The position numbers and the translations under genes are program-made. Below, piece after piece: positions 1 to 10,189 of a stretch of 64,000 bases of DNA (positions are counted from its first letter, which is position 1; each line of letters begins with the position of its first letter). The notes under the pieces were generated by a model. That model searched no databases, was not told where the DNA came from, and saw nothing but the letters and a program-made list of their open reading frames with translations. This stretch comes from Gigantopelta aegis (Eukaryota > Mollusca > Gastropoda > Neomphalida > Peltospiridae), in assembly GCF_016097555.1 (NCBI RefSeq), contig NC_054703.1, forward strand, positions 12,488,554-12,552,553, written 5' to 3'.

Positions 1-690
1 CAATGTGTTGACTGTTTACCAGTGTGGTATCCATGGAATCCAAAATAACATCAGAATTGACAGTTTCATTTGTGAAATGGTGTTTCAAATGGTCATGGTG
101 TCTACGAATAGTCTGACCTTCAAGTGTTTTTATGACGAATACCGAACTGGTTTGACTTAGAATGGTGCCTGGAATCCAGCGAGAACCTCTACCAAAATTT
201 GTTACAAATACCTTTTCACCAACAGAAAGAGTCTCATCAGGCTGATGGAGGTCAAAATGAGTTCTCAACTTCCTCCCCATTAAAATTTCCTAAGGCGACT
301 TGTCAGTCGTCGAGTGCGGCATAACTCTGCATCTGAAATGAAAGCGAGAAACTTTTTGATTCTACAAATTTAATCGCCCTTCGATTTTTTTCATTGCTTC
401 TTTGAAGGTTTCTACACAAAGTTCTGCTAGTCCATTGGATCCTGGGTGGTAGGGAGCAGTCTTTATGTATGTGTTCGATATTGGTTCGAGCCATGAATAC
501 ATCATATTCACTGCTTGTGAAAGAAGTTCCATTATCGGATACTGTGGTAGGCAAGCCGGCTCCTAATTTGTCAAATATGGGTTGAAAATCAATCTATCTA
601 CGCTTTTCTCCAGTTCCCTTTAGCGCCAATTTCGGGTAACACAGAAGGAACATGAGTATATAATGAGTAAATATCAACACTGTATCCTTG
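1..690 (-). pseudogene. Ty3/gypsy retrotransposon integrase fragment, broken
   Basis: This is the carboxyl part of a retroviral-type integrase that would insert retrotransposon cDNA into chromosomes. Read on the minus strand, the catalytic-core motif VSDNGTSFTSSEY lies near 505-545. The segment with YHPGSNGLAEL follows near 425-462 in another frame, so there is a frameshift at about 460. In-frame stops sit at 362-364 and 290-292. The region after the second stop (LMGRKLRTHFD onward) stays open to the window edge, as is typical of the integrase C-terminal part. Sequence beyond 600 is badly eroded. No LTR, RNase H or reverse transcriptase is visible, so it is a dead fragment that continues left of the window. 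Confidence 0.85.
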
Positions 691-773
691 TTTACTCATT
701 TCTGATGGAAAGAAGATTATCTTTGTGTTAGGTTCTTCATGGCTTGAAGTGGCTTTCACAATTTCACACGACT

Positions 774-822
774 ATATATCAAAATTACCAAATGGTTGAT
801 ATCCAATAGCCGTTAAACAAAA
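774..822 (+). repeat. SINE tail fragment (TA type)
   Basis: About 50 bp matching the 3' part of the TA-tailed SINE: the stretch around AAAATTACCAAAT, the CCAATAGCCG motif and a shortened GTTAAAC end. The head and core are missing. Confidence 0.6.
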
Positions 823-918
823 TACAACGTATGCCGAGAAATATCCTTTTGATTTGTCCTCCGTTGCTCTTATGAGGTTTACTGATAACTCCTTGCAGGT
901 TAAGCTATAAGTAATATA

Positions 919-1145
919 TGAAGAGTTCAGGCGCAAAACGCGATATAAACCATTTTCTTTCTAGTTTTTAGTTAAAGTCTTTATTGCATGTCAGTAAGGG
1001 CTAATCGTAGGCCCGCTCTTTTTCTGCAAAACGTGATTGATCCTTATGAAATTATATTGGGTAAATCCCGTTTTTTTTCTTCTTCAAAACGCGATATATG
1101 CCAAATTAAAAAATCACTTTTACTGATTTGCGCCTAAACTCTTCA
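919..1145. mobile_element. MITE with TA target, mariner-like
   Basis: A 227-bp element whose ends are inverted copies: TGAAGAGTTCAGGCGCAAA on the left and the reverse complement of TGAAGAGTTTAGGCGCAAA on the right. TA flanks both ends, as expected for Tc1/mariner-type insertion. The ACGCGATATA motif occurs near both ends in inverted orientation. There is no coding capacity. Confidence 0.6.
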
Positions 1146-1866
1146 TACGTTTAACTATTGTTTGAATTACAAAACAATATTATTAAAGGCGCTGACCCGT
1201 TTTATGAGGATGTAACCTATTTTCGGATAATTATAGCCTTTTTTGCAGTTAAAAAGTATTGCTTACAATCTTCTTACATCTAATATGTCCTAGTGTTTAT
1301 AATGGCCCATAAATTCTGATAATGCACTTACATAGTTATACGGGCTCCCATTTTTGTAGGGTGGGGGCTGGTTTTTGCCCGAATTAAAGAAAATCTGGAT
1401 TACAACATTTATTTATATAAGCAATACTACCAAACATCTAAAGTTTTGCCGGTATAATGATGGAAATACATGGTAAAGAGGTCTCAGGTTAGCATATTTT
1501 GCCCGAATATCTCTACTCTTTTTGGCCGAATTTGAGGATTTGCTCCAGCACTAGGGAGCCAGTTACCCCACCACCTGGACTCTGTCTCGTACCCTTATGT
1601 ACACTTGACCGAAAACCGCAAACGCATGTACCTCTGTTAAAAGTAGCAGAAGCCCATTACAAACACTAGGAATTTTAAAACATATTCGGTGTACGAAAAT
1701 GAATATTCTATGTCAAAAATTAACCAATGTTTGTTTTACAGCACAATAATATATTAGGAGAAAATACCTTACAGTCATGCCCCATCGAAGACAGTCCTCT
1801 TAAAACTAGGGTGTTTGACTTTAGTACCATATTATAAAACATTTTGACTCCATTAAAACACATGTT
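1146..1866. other. AT-rich spacer, no gene seen
   Basis: No ORF with recognisable protein features, no inverted termini and no known repeat core was found here. It may hold old, unrecognised repeats. Confidence 0.5.
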
Positions 1867-2165
1867 ACACTTTCTAAACACATATATGCGAAAATAATCC
1901 TTTTTTACATTTCGGGTACCATTTTTAAACATGGCTGCCAGATATTCAAGATGGTGGACAAAACAATGAAAACATCAATTTTTTTAACAATTTGTCATTC
2001 GAATTACACAAAAAAAATCGTACACTTTCTGACATTTATATGTGCAAATAATCAATTTTTGTTTATATTTCAGATAGCCATTTTTAAAAATAGCTGCCAG
2101 ATATTCAAGATGGCAGATAAAAAAAATGGAAAGATCAATTTTTTTTACTATTTGGCACTCAAATT
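1867..2165. repeat. Two-copy tandem repeat, period about 156 bp
   Basis: ACACTTTCT begins both copies (1867 and 2023). Each copy carries GCTGCCAGATATTCAAGATGG followed by an ATCAATTTTTTT-like run. The copies differ by substitutions and small gaps, so the duplication is not recent. The short ORFs across it follow the repeat rather than a gene. Confidence 0.65.
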
Positions 2166-2417
2166 ACACAAAACATGTTTTAAGAAATGTATATAAACTT
2201 TTCACGAAATTACACAACGGGATCTTGCAGAGAGAGAGAGAGAGATACACAGACAGACAGACACACAGACAGACAGTATAAAAATAGCACTGAAAGGTGT
2301 CTCGTAGCCGTGACCTGGAATTCCAACATGTGAAAAAACCCACACGTAACGGGTGGTGGGGGTAGGGATGGGGGTGTGGGGTGGTGTTAGAATAGCACAT
2401 AGATGTGTTACACACCA

Positions 2418-2699
2418 GGGGCGGGATCTAGTTCGCAAGCCTCAGGAGTTTAGTGTTGTAGGATCGAATCACTAAAGTGGACCCAATCTATGATTCGGTG
2501 TTTTCCCCCATCCCAATACGTGCACCACGATTGGCATATGAAATGCCGTGGTATGTGCTCTCCTGTCTGTGGAAAAGTGCATATAAAAGACCCTAGCTAC
2601 TTATTGTAAAATGTAGCAGGTTTTCTCTCCAAGATTATATTTGAAAATTACCACACGTTTTACATCCGTGCTCTAGTGGTGTCATTAAACAGAAGAAAG
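2418..2699 (+). mobile_element. tRNA-derived SINE, diverged head, TA tail
   Basis: The head carries a B-box-like AGGATCGAA motif resembling H3 but is strongly diverged. The core contains GTGGTATGTGCT and a CATATAAAAGA motif, and the tail ends CTAGTGGTGTCATTAAAC. A GA-rich and GACAGACA microsatellite lies just upstream at 2230-2278. Confidence 0.75.
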
Positions 2700-2827
2700 T
2701 TTTGATACACACCACTGTGATCTATGACCGACAAGGGAATATACATTTGAGCGGATAATACGTCCATGTATCTTCTAACACTGTGGCATAAAAATTAAAT
2801 ATGAAACTGTTAGATTCTACACACGAA

Positions 2828-3111
2828 GGGCGAGACGTAGTCCAGTAATAACGCTCTCGTCTAATGCGCTGTTGGTCTGGGATCGATCCCCGTCAGTGGG
2901 CTCTTTGGGCTTTTTTCGTCCTAGACAGTACACCACGACTAGTATATCAAAGGCCATGTGGTATGTGCTATCCTGTCTGTGGGATGGTGCATATAAAATA
3001 TCCCTTGAGCTACTAATGGAAGAATGTACCAGGTTTTCTCTCTAAGGGAATATGTCAAAATTACCAAATGTTTGTCATCCAATAGCCTATGATTAATAAA
3101 TAAAAACAAAC
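2828..3111 (+). mobile_element. SINE, H1 head, shortened TA tail
   Basis: The head reads GACGTAGTCCAGTAATAACG, followed by the B-box-like GGGATCGATCCCC. The core and the CCAATAGCCTATGATTAATA segment are present. The terminal CTAGTGGTGTCG block is missing and the element ends in an A-rich AACAAAC. Confidence 0.85.
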
Positions 3112-3412
3112 TTTTAAAGTACTCATGTATTTCATTGTAGCGTTTTTAATTATATATAGCTCCAAAACATGTAATGCATAGGACAGAATTTTAATATAAA
3201 AATATGACCACTATGAAACCTGGCCACGTTAGATGTCTTTAGCGAAATAATGTATAGTATTAGCACAAATTATTATTCCTAACTATATATAGGCAAGACA
3301 GCAGCAGAAAATATTTGAATTGTGAACAACAGAAATAATGTATGTACAGGTAGTCCGCGTATCATTATATGCTAGTCAGAAGAAGTGTCGCATGAATAGC
3401 TGACGTTTTGAC

Positions 3413-3430
3413 CCCCCCCCCCCCCCCCCA
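3413..3430. repeat. Poly-C run
   Basis: An uninterrupted run of 18 C. Its length is probably unreliable in an assembly. Confidence 0.9.
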
Positions 3431-3510
3431 GCTTATTCGTCCCAGGTCAGTTCGCCCCACAAAATGCCTGTCAGCTGATATAATAATAGTACTAGTATTA
3501 CCATTACCAA

Positions 3511-3863
3511 ACACTAGTTTCAACCCATCAAAATGGATGCTAAATTTGATTAATTTACAAACCTGTAACACATTTGGATAACATTACAAAAGAGTGAAAC
3601 AAGAGTCTGTGACATTAAAACGGTGGAATACCCTTTAAAATAGACTAAAACTCGCCCCTATATCCTTTCCTTCTCAGACGTACGTGCGTTTTTAAAAATA
3701 TGAAAAAATCCATTTTGTGGTATTAAAAACGCCAGGATGGTCAGAAAAACTTTGGTTGTACAGAAATGGATCATATAAACAATAAAATATAAGTAATGTT
3801 TAATTTCAGTCATCATAAACAGCTTTAGTAGTGAAAAATATGCCTTAACTAGGGTCTGTCCCT
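3511..3863 (-). mobile_element. MITE of family TTAA-1, left end eroded
   Basis: The right end reads CTAGGGTCTGTCCCT then TTAA, matching the complete copy at 23893-24268. Internal landmarks are shared: ACCTGTAACACATTTGGATA, GTACGTGCGTTTTTAAAAA and the AACAATAAAATATAAGTAA region. The left terminus has lost the AGGGACAGACC motif. It encodes nothing. Confidence 0.8.
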
Positions 3864-3915
3864 TTAATATCTTAAATCCTAATCCTAATCATAGGCTTCG
3901 CCAACAGACGGTGTT

Positions 3916-4277
3916 GGGACATTCCTGAGTTTGCTGCATTGTAAGATGTTTCCAACTAATAAACTATTTCTACAATTAAACATTACATATTAAATATATT
4001 TTCTCGTTTAGAATATCAGTGTCTGTATGTTCAATGTGTTTCTGGTCGTCTTAAGATTTGTAAGAAGCCAAACTGGATTTGGCAAAAAATGTTAGGAAAT
4101 AAAATGAAATTTAACCTACCGGTAGTACAAATATTAGAACAATCAGAAACACGTTTAATATACAGCCTGTAATATTTTATGCAGAAAAATATATTTGATA
4201 TGAAATTACAATCGTTAAAAAGTCTCTTTTAGTCAATAACATCTTTAAAAAAGTGTAGCAAACTGAGGAATGTCCCT
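3916..4277 (+). mobile_element. MITE of family TTAA-2
   Basis: The left end is GGGACATTCCTGAGTTTGCT and the right end is its inverse, AGCAAACTGAGGAATGTCCC, followed by TTTAA. It matches the copy at 41708-42090, including the segment ending TTTGGCTTCTTAC-like sequence seen here in the opposite orientation. The left TTAA has been lost by mutation. Confidence 0.8.
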
Positions 4278-4419
4278 TTAATACCTTCCTAGCATCAAAC
4301 ACACACCTATCCCAACCCCTCTTACTGGCTCATCACGTTTCAAAATACAAATTCAAGATAAAACAATTAAAATATATAAGGTTTTATTGTTAATGTTTGG
4401 AAACTAGATGAACAAGGAA

Positions 4420-4739
4420 GGAAATGTTTTATTTAACGACGCACTCAACACATTTTATTTACGGTTATATGGCATCAGACATATGGTTAAGGACCACATA
4501 GATATTGAGAGAGGAAACCCGCTGTCACCACTTCATGGGCTACTCTTTTTGATTAGCAGCAAGGGATCTTTTATATGCATCATCCCATAGACAGGATAGC
4601 ACATACCACGGCCTTTGATGTACCAGTCGTGGTGCACTGGCTGGAGCGAGAAATAGCGCAATGGGCCCAATGACGAGGATCGATCCCAGACAGACCACGC
4701 ATCAAGCGAGCGCTTTACCACTGGGCTACATCTCGCCCC
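4420..4739 (-). mobile_element. SINE, H1 head, TB tail, near full length
   Basis: Reading the plus strand the tail comes first (GTTTTATTTAACGACGCACT), then the core with TAGCAGCAAGGGATCTTTTA, then the H1 head (GGGATCGATCC motif, CTGGGCTACAT and CCCCG end). The reading frames across it are SINE artefacts. It is the first of two tandemly placed copies in the same orientation. Confidence 0.9.
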
Positions 4740-4749
4740 GACGTTTCAA

Positions 4750-5067
4750 AATGTTTTATTTAACAACGCACTCAACACATTTTATTTACGGTTATATGGT
4801 GTCGGACATATGGTTAAGGACCACACAGATATTGAGGGAGGAAACCCGCTCTCGCCACTTCATGGGCTACTCTTTTCGATTAGCAGCAAGGGATATTTTG
4901 TATGCAACATCCCACAGACAGGATAATACATATTACGGCCTTTGTTACACCAGTTGTGGGAGCACTGGCTGGAACGAGAAATAGCCCAATGGGTCCACCG
5001 ACTGGGATCGATCCTATACCGACTGCACATCAAGCGAACGGTTTACCACTGGGCTACGTCCTGCCCC
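4750..5067 (-). mobile_element. SINE, H1 head, TB tail, near full length
   Basis: A second copy of the same type directly beside the preceding one, separated by about 10 bp (ACGTTTCAAA). The tail is GTTTTATTTAACAACGCACT. The head ends CTGGGCTACGTCCTGCCCC. The two copies differ at scattered bases, so they look like separate insertions rather than one recent duplication. Confidence 0.9.
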
Positions 5068-5126
5068 AAAAGAAGACAGTGTTGGGAAAGGTAAGAAACA
5101 TTTTGTGTATGGAAGGGAACGAGAAA

Positions 5127-5368
5127 GTTTGTTTGTTTTGTTTAACAACACCACTAGAGCACACTGATTTATTAATCATCAGCTATTGGATGTCAAACAT
5201 ATGATCATTTTGACAAAGAGGAAACCTGCTACATTTTCCCATTAGCAGCAAGGGATATTTTATATGCACCATCCCATAGACAGGATAGCATATACCACGG
5301 TCTTTGATATACCAGTCATCGTGCTCTGGTTGGAACGACAAATAGCCCAATGGGCCCACTGATGGGGA
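5127..5368 (-). mobile_element. SINE, TA tail, head truncated
   Basis: The plus strand begins TTTGTTTTGTTTAACAACAC and keeps the core, but stops at CCCACTGATGGGG before the tRNA-like A box. A 5' truncation like this fits LINE-type retroposition. Confidence 0.8.
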
Positions 5369-5764
5369 AGGGTACGAGAGATACTGAGATAAGGGAATAT
5401 TGTGAAAGACTATTAAGGTTTTCTTTGCACAAAATCCATTTCCAGACAAGCTAAATTTCATTATTGTTTTCCTATTGGTAAAAATAGTGGTATTGTTAAA
5501 TTCTATAGTTCATACTTGCATCAACGTAAAACACGTCCAATTAAAAAAAAAACCCTAAATTCTAAATTGTCTCAATTTAAAAATAAAAAAAAATAAAAAA
5601 TCAACATTAAGAAATTGTTAATATATATATTTACTGGCATAAATACATACTACAGATATACATGTAGACAGCCCATAATGTCAGAAGTAAAGTAAAAACT
5701 AAAATAGTTTGCGGACACCTTGCATTTGAAAATAAATTTTAATTTTAAAAAGATGCCGTGTTAA
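5369..5764. other. AT-rich spacer, nothing recognised
   Basis: A-rich and T-rich low-complexity sequence with no ORF, inverted ends or SINE core. Confidence 0.5.
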
Positions 5765-6298
5765 GTTTGTTTTTCTCTAACGACACCACTAGAGCACATT
5801 GATTTATTAATCATCGTCTACTGGGTGTAAACTATTTGGTAATTTTGACTTGTAGTCTTCAGAGAAACTCTGCTACATTTTTCCATTAGCAGCAGGGATC
5901 TTTTATATGCATTTTCCCAAGACAGAACAGCACTTACCACGACCTTTGATATACCAGTCGAGGTATACTGGCTTCACCAGCTTGAAGTGCCATGTATACA
6001 TGTTAATATTAATGGAAGTGGTATGTAGCTCAGTGTGATGGGTCATAGGAACAGCTTTGCCCAGTAACAGACTTAATTAATATTAACCTGTATACGTGGC
6101 ACTTCAAGCTGGTGAAGCCAGTATACCATGACTGAAATATCAAAGGCCGTGGTATGTGCTATCCTGTCTGTGGGATGGTGCATATAAAAGATCCCTTACT
6201 ACATAAAGCTATATGTCAAAATTACCAAATGTTTGACATCCAATAGCCGATGATTAATAGATTAATGTTCTCTAGTGGTGTCGTTAAACAAAACAAAC
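5765..6298. repeat. Large palindrome with headless SINE arms
   Basis: The left arm (5765-6011) and right arm (6076-6298) are inverted copies. The outer part of each is a TA-tailed SINE body without a tRNA head. The inner part of each carries GCTTCACCAGCTTGAAGTGC and a TAATATTAA stretch. The unpaired centre is about 65 bp. Because both SINE tails point outward and the homology continues past the SINE, this is one inverted duplication rather than two independent SINE insertions. Confidence 0.75.
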
Positions 6299-6317
6299 GT
6301 CTTCTTTTTCCAACGGA

Positions 6318-6914
6318 TGATATCTGTTAAAACATTCTGTGCATGTTCAACATTTTAAACGTTTCGAAACAGCTTGAAGTGCCAGCGATGTCTGTTAAAA
6401 CATTCTGTACATATTCCAACATTTTAAACGTTTCGAAACTACATGAAACATATGTGGTGCTTCAAGCTAGCGATGTCTGTTATAACATTCTGTACATATT
6501 CAACATTTTAAACGTTTCGAAACTACATGAAACATATGTGGTGCTTCAAGCTAGCGATGTCTGTTATAACATTCTGTACATATTCAACATTTAAAAAATT
6601 TCGAAACTACATGTACATGAAAAATGTGGCACGTCAAGCTAGCGATGTCTGTTATAACAGTCTGTACATATTTAACATTTTAAACATTCGAAACTACACA
6701 AAACATATGTGGCTATTCAAGCTAAAACTGTACTCCATAGCTGGTAAAACATTCTGTACATGTTCAAACTTTTAAACGTTTCGAAACTACATGAATCATA
6801 TGTCGCACTTCAAGCTAGCGATGTCTGTTAAAACATTCTGTGCATATTCAACATTTTAAACATTTGAAACTACACAAAACATATGTGGCTATTCAAGCTA
6901 AAACTGTACTGCAT
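6318..6914 (-). repeat. Decayed zinc-finger modules, 84-bp units
   Basis: Tandem units of about 84 bp, the length of one 28-codon C2H2 finger with linker. Each contains TTTTAAACGTTTCGAAAC and CTTCAAGCTAGCGATGTC. Read on the minus strand, in the sense of neighbouring ZF1, they align to the finger-like sequence just after the ZF1 stop, but cysteine and histidine codons are eroded and stops are frequent. No open frame of meaning remains. Confidence 0.75.
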
Positions 6915-7683
6915 AGCTGGTAAAACATTCTGTACATATGTCAAACTTCAAGCTAGCGATGTCTGTTAAAACATTCTGTGCATATGTCGCACTTCAAGCT
7001 AGCGATGTCCGTTAAAACATTCTGTGCATATGTCAAACTTCAAGCTAGCGATGTCAGTTAAAACATTCTGTGCATATGTCGCACTTCAAGCTAGCGATGT
7101 CCGTTAAAACATTCTGTGCATATGTCGCACTTCAAGCTAGCGATGTCTGTTAAAACATTCTGTGCATATGTCAAACTTCAAGCTAGCGATGTCTGTTAAA
7201 ACATTCTGTGCATATGTCAAACTTCAAGCTAGCGATGTCTGTTAAAACATTCTGTGCATATGTCAAACTTCAAGCTAGCGATGTCTGTTAAAACATTCTG
7301 TGCATATGTCGCACTTCAAGCTAGCGATGTCTGTTAAAACATTCTGTGCATATGTCAAACTTCAAGCTAGCGATGTCTGTTAAAACATTCTGTGCATATG
7401 TCGCACTTCAAGCTAGCGATGTCCGTTAAAACATTCTGTGCATATGTCGCACTTCAAGCTAGCGATGTCCGTTAAAACATTCTGTGCATATGTCAAACTT
7501 CAAGCTAGCGATGTCTGTTAAAACATTCTGTGCATATGTCAAACTTCAAGCTAGCGATGTCTGTTAAAACATTCTGTGCATATGTCAAACTTCAAGCTAG
7601 CGATGTCTGTTAAAACATTCTGTGCATATGTCAAACTTCAAGCTAGCGATGTCTGTTAAAACATTCTGTGCATATTCAACATT
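6915..7683 (-). repeat. 46-bp satellite derived from decayed finger units
   Basis: Roughly 16 tandem copies of a 46-bp unit (CTTCAAGCTAGCGATGTCTG next to AACATTCTGTGCATATGTC). It equals the 84-bp unit with 38 bp removed between two CATAT direct repeats. Variants GTCAAAC/GTCGCAC and GTCTG/GTCCG alternate among copies, indicating later higher-order duplication or conversion. It is non-coding. Confidence 0.85.
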
Positions 7684-7687
7684 TTAA

Positions 7688-8069
7688 AGGGACATACCCT
7701 AGTTTTTAAACAATAAGGTATATTTTTTACCATTAGAGCCGTTTTTGAAGTCATACTTTACTTAGATTTTATTGTTTATATTATCCATTTCCATACATTC
7801 GAAGAGTGTTTGGCCATCCTAGTGTTTTTGGCCATCCTAGTGTTTTTAATATCACAAACTGCATTTCTCATATTTTAAAAAATGCACGTGCGTCTAAGAA
7901 GTAACAGCTATGGAGTACAGTTTTAATCTATTTTTAGAGGGTATTTCACCATTTCAAAGTTACAGACTCATGTTTCACTCAATTGTAACTTTATCCAAAT
8001 GTGTTACAGGTTTGTAGATTAACTAAACTTAGTGTTAATTTTCACGGGTTGAAACTAGGGTATGTCCAT
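7688..8069. mobile_element. MITE of family TTAA-1, full length
   Basis: The ends are AGGGACATACCCTAGTTTT and AAACTAGGGTATGTCCAT, with TTAA on both sides (7684-7687 and 8070-8073). It interrupts the decayed finger repeat exactly at its CATTTTAAACG site, which is intact in the neighbouring unit near 6420. It is about 382 bp and encodes nothing. Confidence 0.9.
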
Positions 8070-8154
8070 TTAAACGTTTCAAAACTACATGAAACATATG
8101 TGACACTTCAAGCTAGCGATGTCTGTTAAAACAATCTGTGCACATTCAACATTG
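8070..8154 (-). repeat. Last decayed finger unit next to ZF1
   Basis: This continues the array interrupted by the MITE and joins directly to the ZF1 stop codon. Read from ZF1, the sequence after the stop gives a Cys-stop-Met-Cys arrangement, then Cys-Phe, then eroded helix sequence. This is the remains of an extra finger. Confidence 0.7.
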
Positions 8155-8853
8155 TCAAGCTTTCTCACCAGTATGAATCAACTTATGACGTTTCAGCTGA
8201 TGACATTGAGTGTAAGATTTAGTGCACATGTGACATTTAAAAGGTCTAACGCCGGTGTGAACCAACGTATGTTGTTTCAAGTCTGTACTTCTCGAGAAAC
8301 ATTTCTCACATATCTCACATTTAAAAGGCTTAACACCGGTGTGGATAAAAACATGCTCTTTCAAGTAGGCCTTGCGAGCGAAGCGATTTCCGCACACCTC
8401 ACATTCAAAAGGCTTTTCGCCTGTGTGACTAAACACGTGCTGCCTCAAATGGGCAACTAAGAAGAACGATTTTGCACACACATCACATCTGAAAGGCCTG
8501 TCGTCACTGTGAGTTAACATATGCTGTTTCAAGTTGGCACGGCGTACGAAGTATTTCCCGCACACGTCACATTTGAAATCCCTGACTCCAGTGTGGACCA
8601 ACATGTGCTGTTTCAGGTTACTGTTCAGACGGAAGCCTTTTCTGCACACCTCACACTGAAACGGTCTCTTCCCAGTGTGGATTAGCATGTGCTCTTTAAT
8701 CTTAGTCTTGAATGAGAAGCACTTGAAGCACATCCCGCACTCGAAAGGCTTCTCGGCAGATTGTACATGCTCAGGTATTTGTATATTAGAGATACTTTGG
8801 TGGTGATCTGACCAGACCTCATGTTCCAAATATCTGTCATCGCTGGAACACAT
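8155..8853 (-). CDS. C2H2 zinc-finger protein ZF1, 7 fingers
   Basis: Predicted nuclear DNA-binding protein of 232 residues. About 36 polar residues are followed by seven uninterrupted C2H2 fingers of 28 residues each (about 37-232). All have C-x2-C, the hydrophobic F and L, and H-x3-H, with TGEKP-like linkers (TGKRP, TGVRD, TGVKP, TGEKA). No KRAB, BTB or SCAN domain is visible. The start is placed at the ATG at 8853 because ZF2 and ZF3 have the same NM(S/C) start and their first finger also begins at residue 36. A longer reading would use a GTG. Targets cannot be told from sequence. The coding part lies in one exon and its upstream acceptor is at 8984. Confidence 0.85.
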   Translation of the reverse strand: MCSSDDRYLEHEVWSDHHQSISNIQIPEHVQSAEKPFECGMCFKCFSFKTKIKEHMLIHTGKRPFQCEVCRKGFRLNSNLKQHMLVHTGVRDFKCDVCGKYFVRRANLKQHMLTHSDDRPFRCDVCAKSFFLVAHLRQHVFSHTGEKPFECEVCGNRFARKAYLKEHVFIHTGVKPFKCEICEKCFSRSTDLKQHTLVHTGVRPFKCHMCTKSYTQCHQLKRHKLIHTGEKA

Positions 8854-8983
8854 GTTTTTCACACAAGAGGATCTTCAGTCTGCATAATTAATTTTATATG
8901 TCTTGTTTCTGTGTGGGCTTCTACAAAACTAGTGTGGATACTCTCAGGTGTATCGTCAAAGTAACAGATCGAAGAGAAGAAGC

Positions 8984-8999
8984 CCTGAAATGGAAGCAG
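8984..8999 (-). promoter_or_regulatory. Predicted 3' splice acceptor of ZF1 exon
   Basis: On the minus strand a pyrimidine-rich run (TTTACTGCTTCCATTTCAG) ends in CAG just before GGCTTCTTCTCTTC. ZF2 has nearly the same sequence at its acceptor, and ZF3 a related one. This supports a conserved intron upstream of the finger exon. The 5' exon and promoter are not identifiable here. Confidence 0.65.
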
Positions 9000-9035
9000 T
9001 AAATAATTAAATGCAAATGAAAGAAGGAATGAAGG

Positions 9036-9352
9036 AAATATTTTATTTAACAATGCACTCAACACATTACATTTACAGTTATATGGCGTCAGACATATGG
9101 TTAAGGACTACACAGATATTGAGAGAGGAAACCCGCTGTCGCCACTTCATGAACTACTCGTTTCGATTAGCAGCAAGGGATCTTTTATATGCACCATCCC
9201 ATAGACAGGATAGCATAAACCATGACCTTTGATGTACCAGTCGTGGTGCATTGGCTGGAGCGAGAAATAGCCCAATCCCACTGACAGGGATCGATCCCAA
9301 ACCAACCGCGCATCAAGCGAGTGCTAAATACCACTTGGCTACGTCTCGCTCC
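9036..9352 (-). mobile_element. SINE, H1 head, TB tail, near full length
   Basis: The plus strand starts ATTTTATTTAACAATGCACT, keeps the core GCAGCAAGGGATCTTTTAT and ends in the H1 head (GGGATCGATCCC, GGCTACGTCTCGCTCC). It lies just upstream of the predicted ZF1 acceptor, so it probably sits in the ZF1 intron. Confidence 0.9.
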
Positions 9353-9373
9353 AAAATACAAATGGAGACTAAA

Positions 9374-9573
9374 GCTGTATTCTAACCGGCCGCGAGTGAT
9401 TATGTTAGAAATCATTGATTTCAATTGCTGTATCCTAACCGTAAAGCAACATATAAATCTGTAATTATAATTATCTGTCGCGCTGTACGCGTGCGGTTAG
9501 GATACAGTGATTGAAATCAATGGTTTTTTGAAAACATCGTTCACATTGCACGCATCCGGTTAGGATACAGCTT
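9374..9573. mobile_element. Small MITE with AGCTGTATTCTAACCGG ends
   Basis: About 200 bp ending in AGCTGTATTCTAACCGG and its inverse CCGGTTAGGATACAGCT. The GATTTCAATTGCTGTATCC motif is repeated internally in inverted orientation. TAA lies beside both ends and may be the target duplication. No coding capacity. Confidence 0.65.
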
Positions 9574-9919
9574 AAGAGTTGAATGTACAACTCCAAGTTT
9601 AAGGGACGCTATTACCCTGTCACCCCATTATTAGGGACTAGTCTGCTTCTCTTACAGGGTTTCTTTGTCGGAGGGTACAATTGCGTACCCTAAAATCTTG
9701 AACATTAATGGATACATTTTTATAAATATTGTAGTAAGAGGACTTGTTTAAAATTTGACAAAATAATGAAATGCAGCGTCTAATTTTAAAAGATTTTTAA
9801 GTCCATAACCACCTAGTAGGGGCACTTAAGATCTGTTTTGTTTTTATTACCTGCCCTAAAATTACAACAGCAGGATTAAATAAATGCCAGTGCTCAGCAA
9901 TATGGTAATACATGTATAT
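9574..9919. other. Spacer, nothing recognised
   Basis: No supported gene. It includes a short local repeat (GGGTACAATTGCGTACCC) that can form a small hairpin. Confidence 0.45.
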
Positions 9920-9920
9920 T

Positions 9921-10189
9921 AAAGGCGCAGACCCTAGTTTCAATGAGTGAGAATGGACACTAAGTTTAGTTAATATACAAACCTGCAACACATTGGGATA
10001 AGGTTATAACAGAGAGAAGCTGAAGTCTGTGATGTTTAGAAAGAGATATACCTTGTACATCAATGAGAACCCAAACAAGTAAATGCTAAATTAGGTAGAG
10101 TATCATTAAATAGATATTTACAAAATATTTACTTGTTCGTTTAATATGAAAGAAATAATCAACGAAAATCAGTTTTATTCTATTTCCGA
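9921..10189. mobile_element. Left part of a TTAA-1 MITE feeding the satellite
   Basis: It begins TTAA then AGGCGCAGACCCTAGTTTC, with the TTTAGTTAATATACAAACCTG segment of TTAA-1. The interior differs from the consensus. Instead of ending once, its right terminus continues into dozens of tandem copies. Confidence 0.7.

Noticed and set aside
4408..5204. Repeated ORFs such as FYLTTHSTHFIYGYMASDIW, seen at many places
   Set aside because: They lie exactly on TB-tailed SINEs and recur with them. They are accidental translations of a non-coding repeat.
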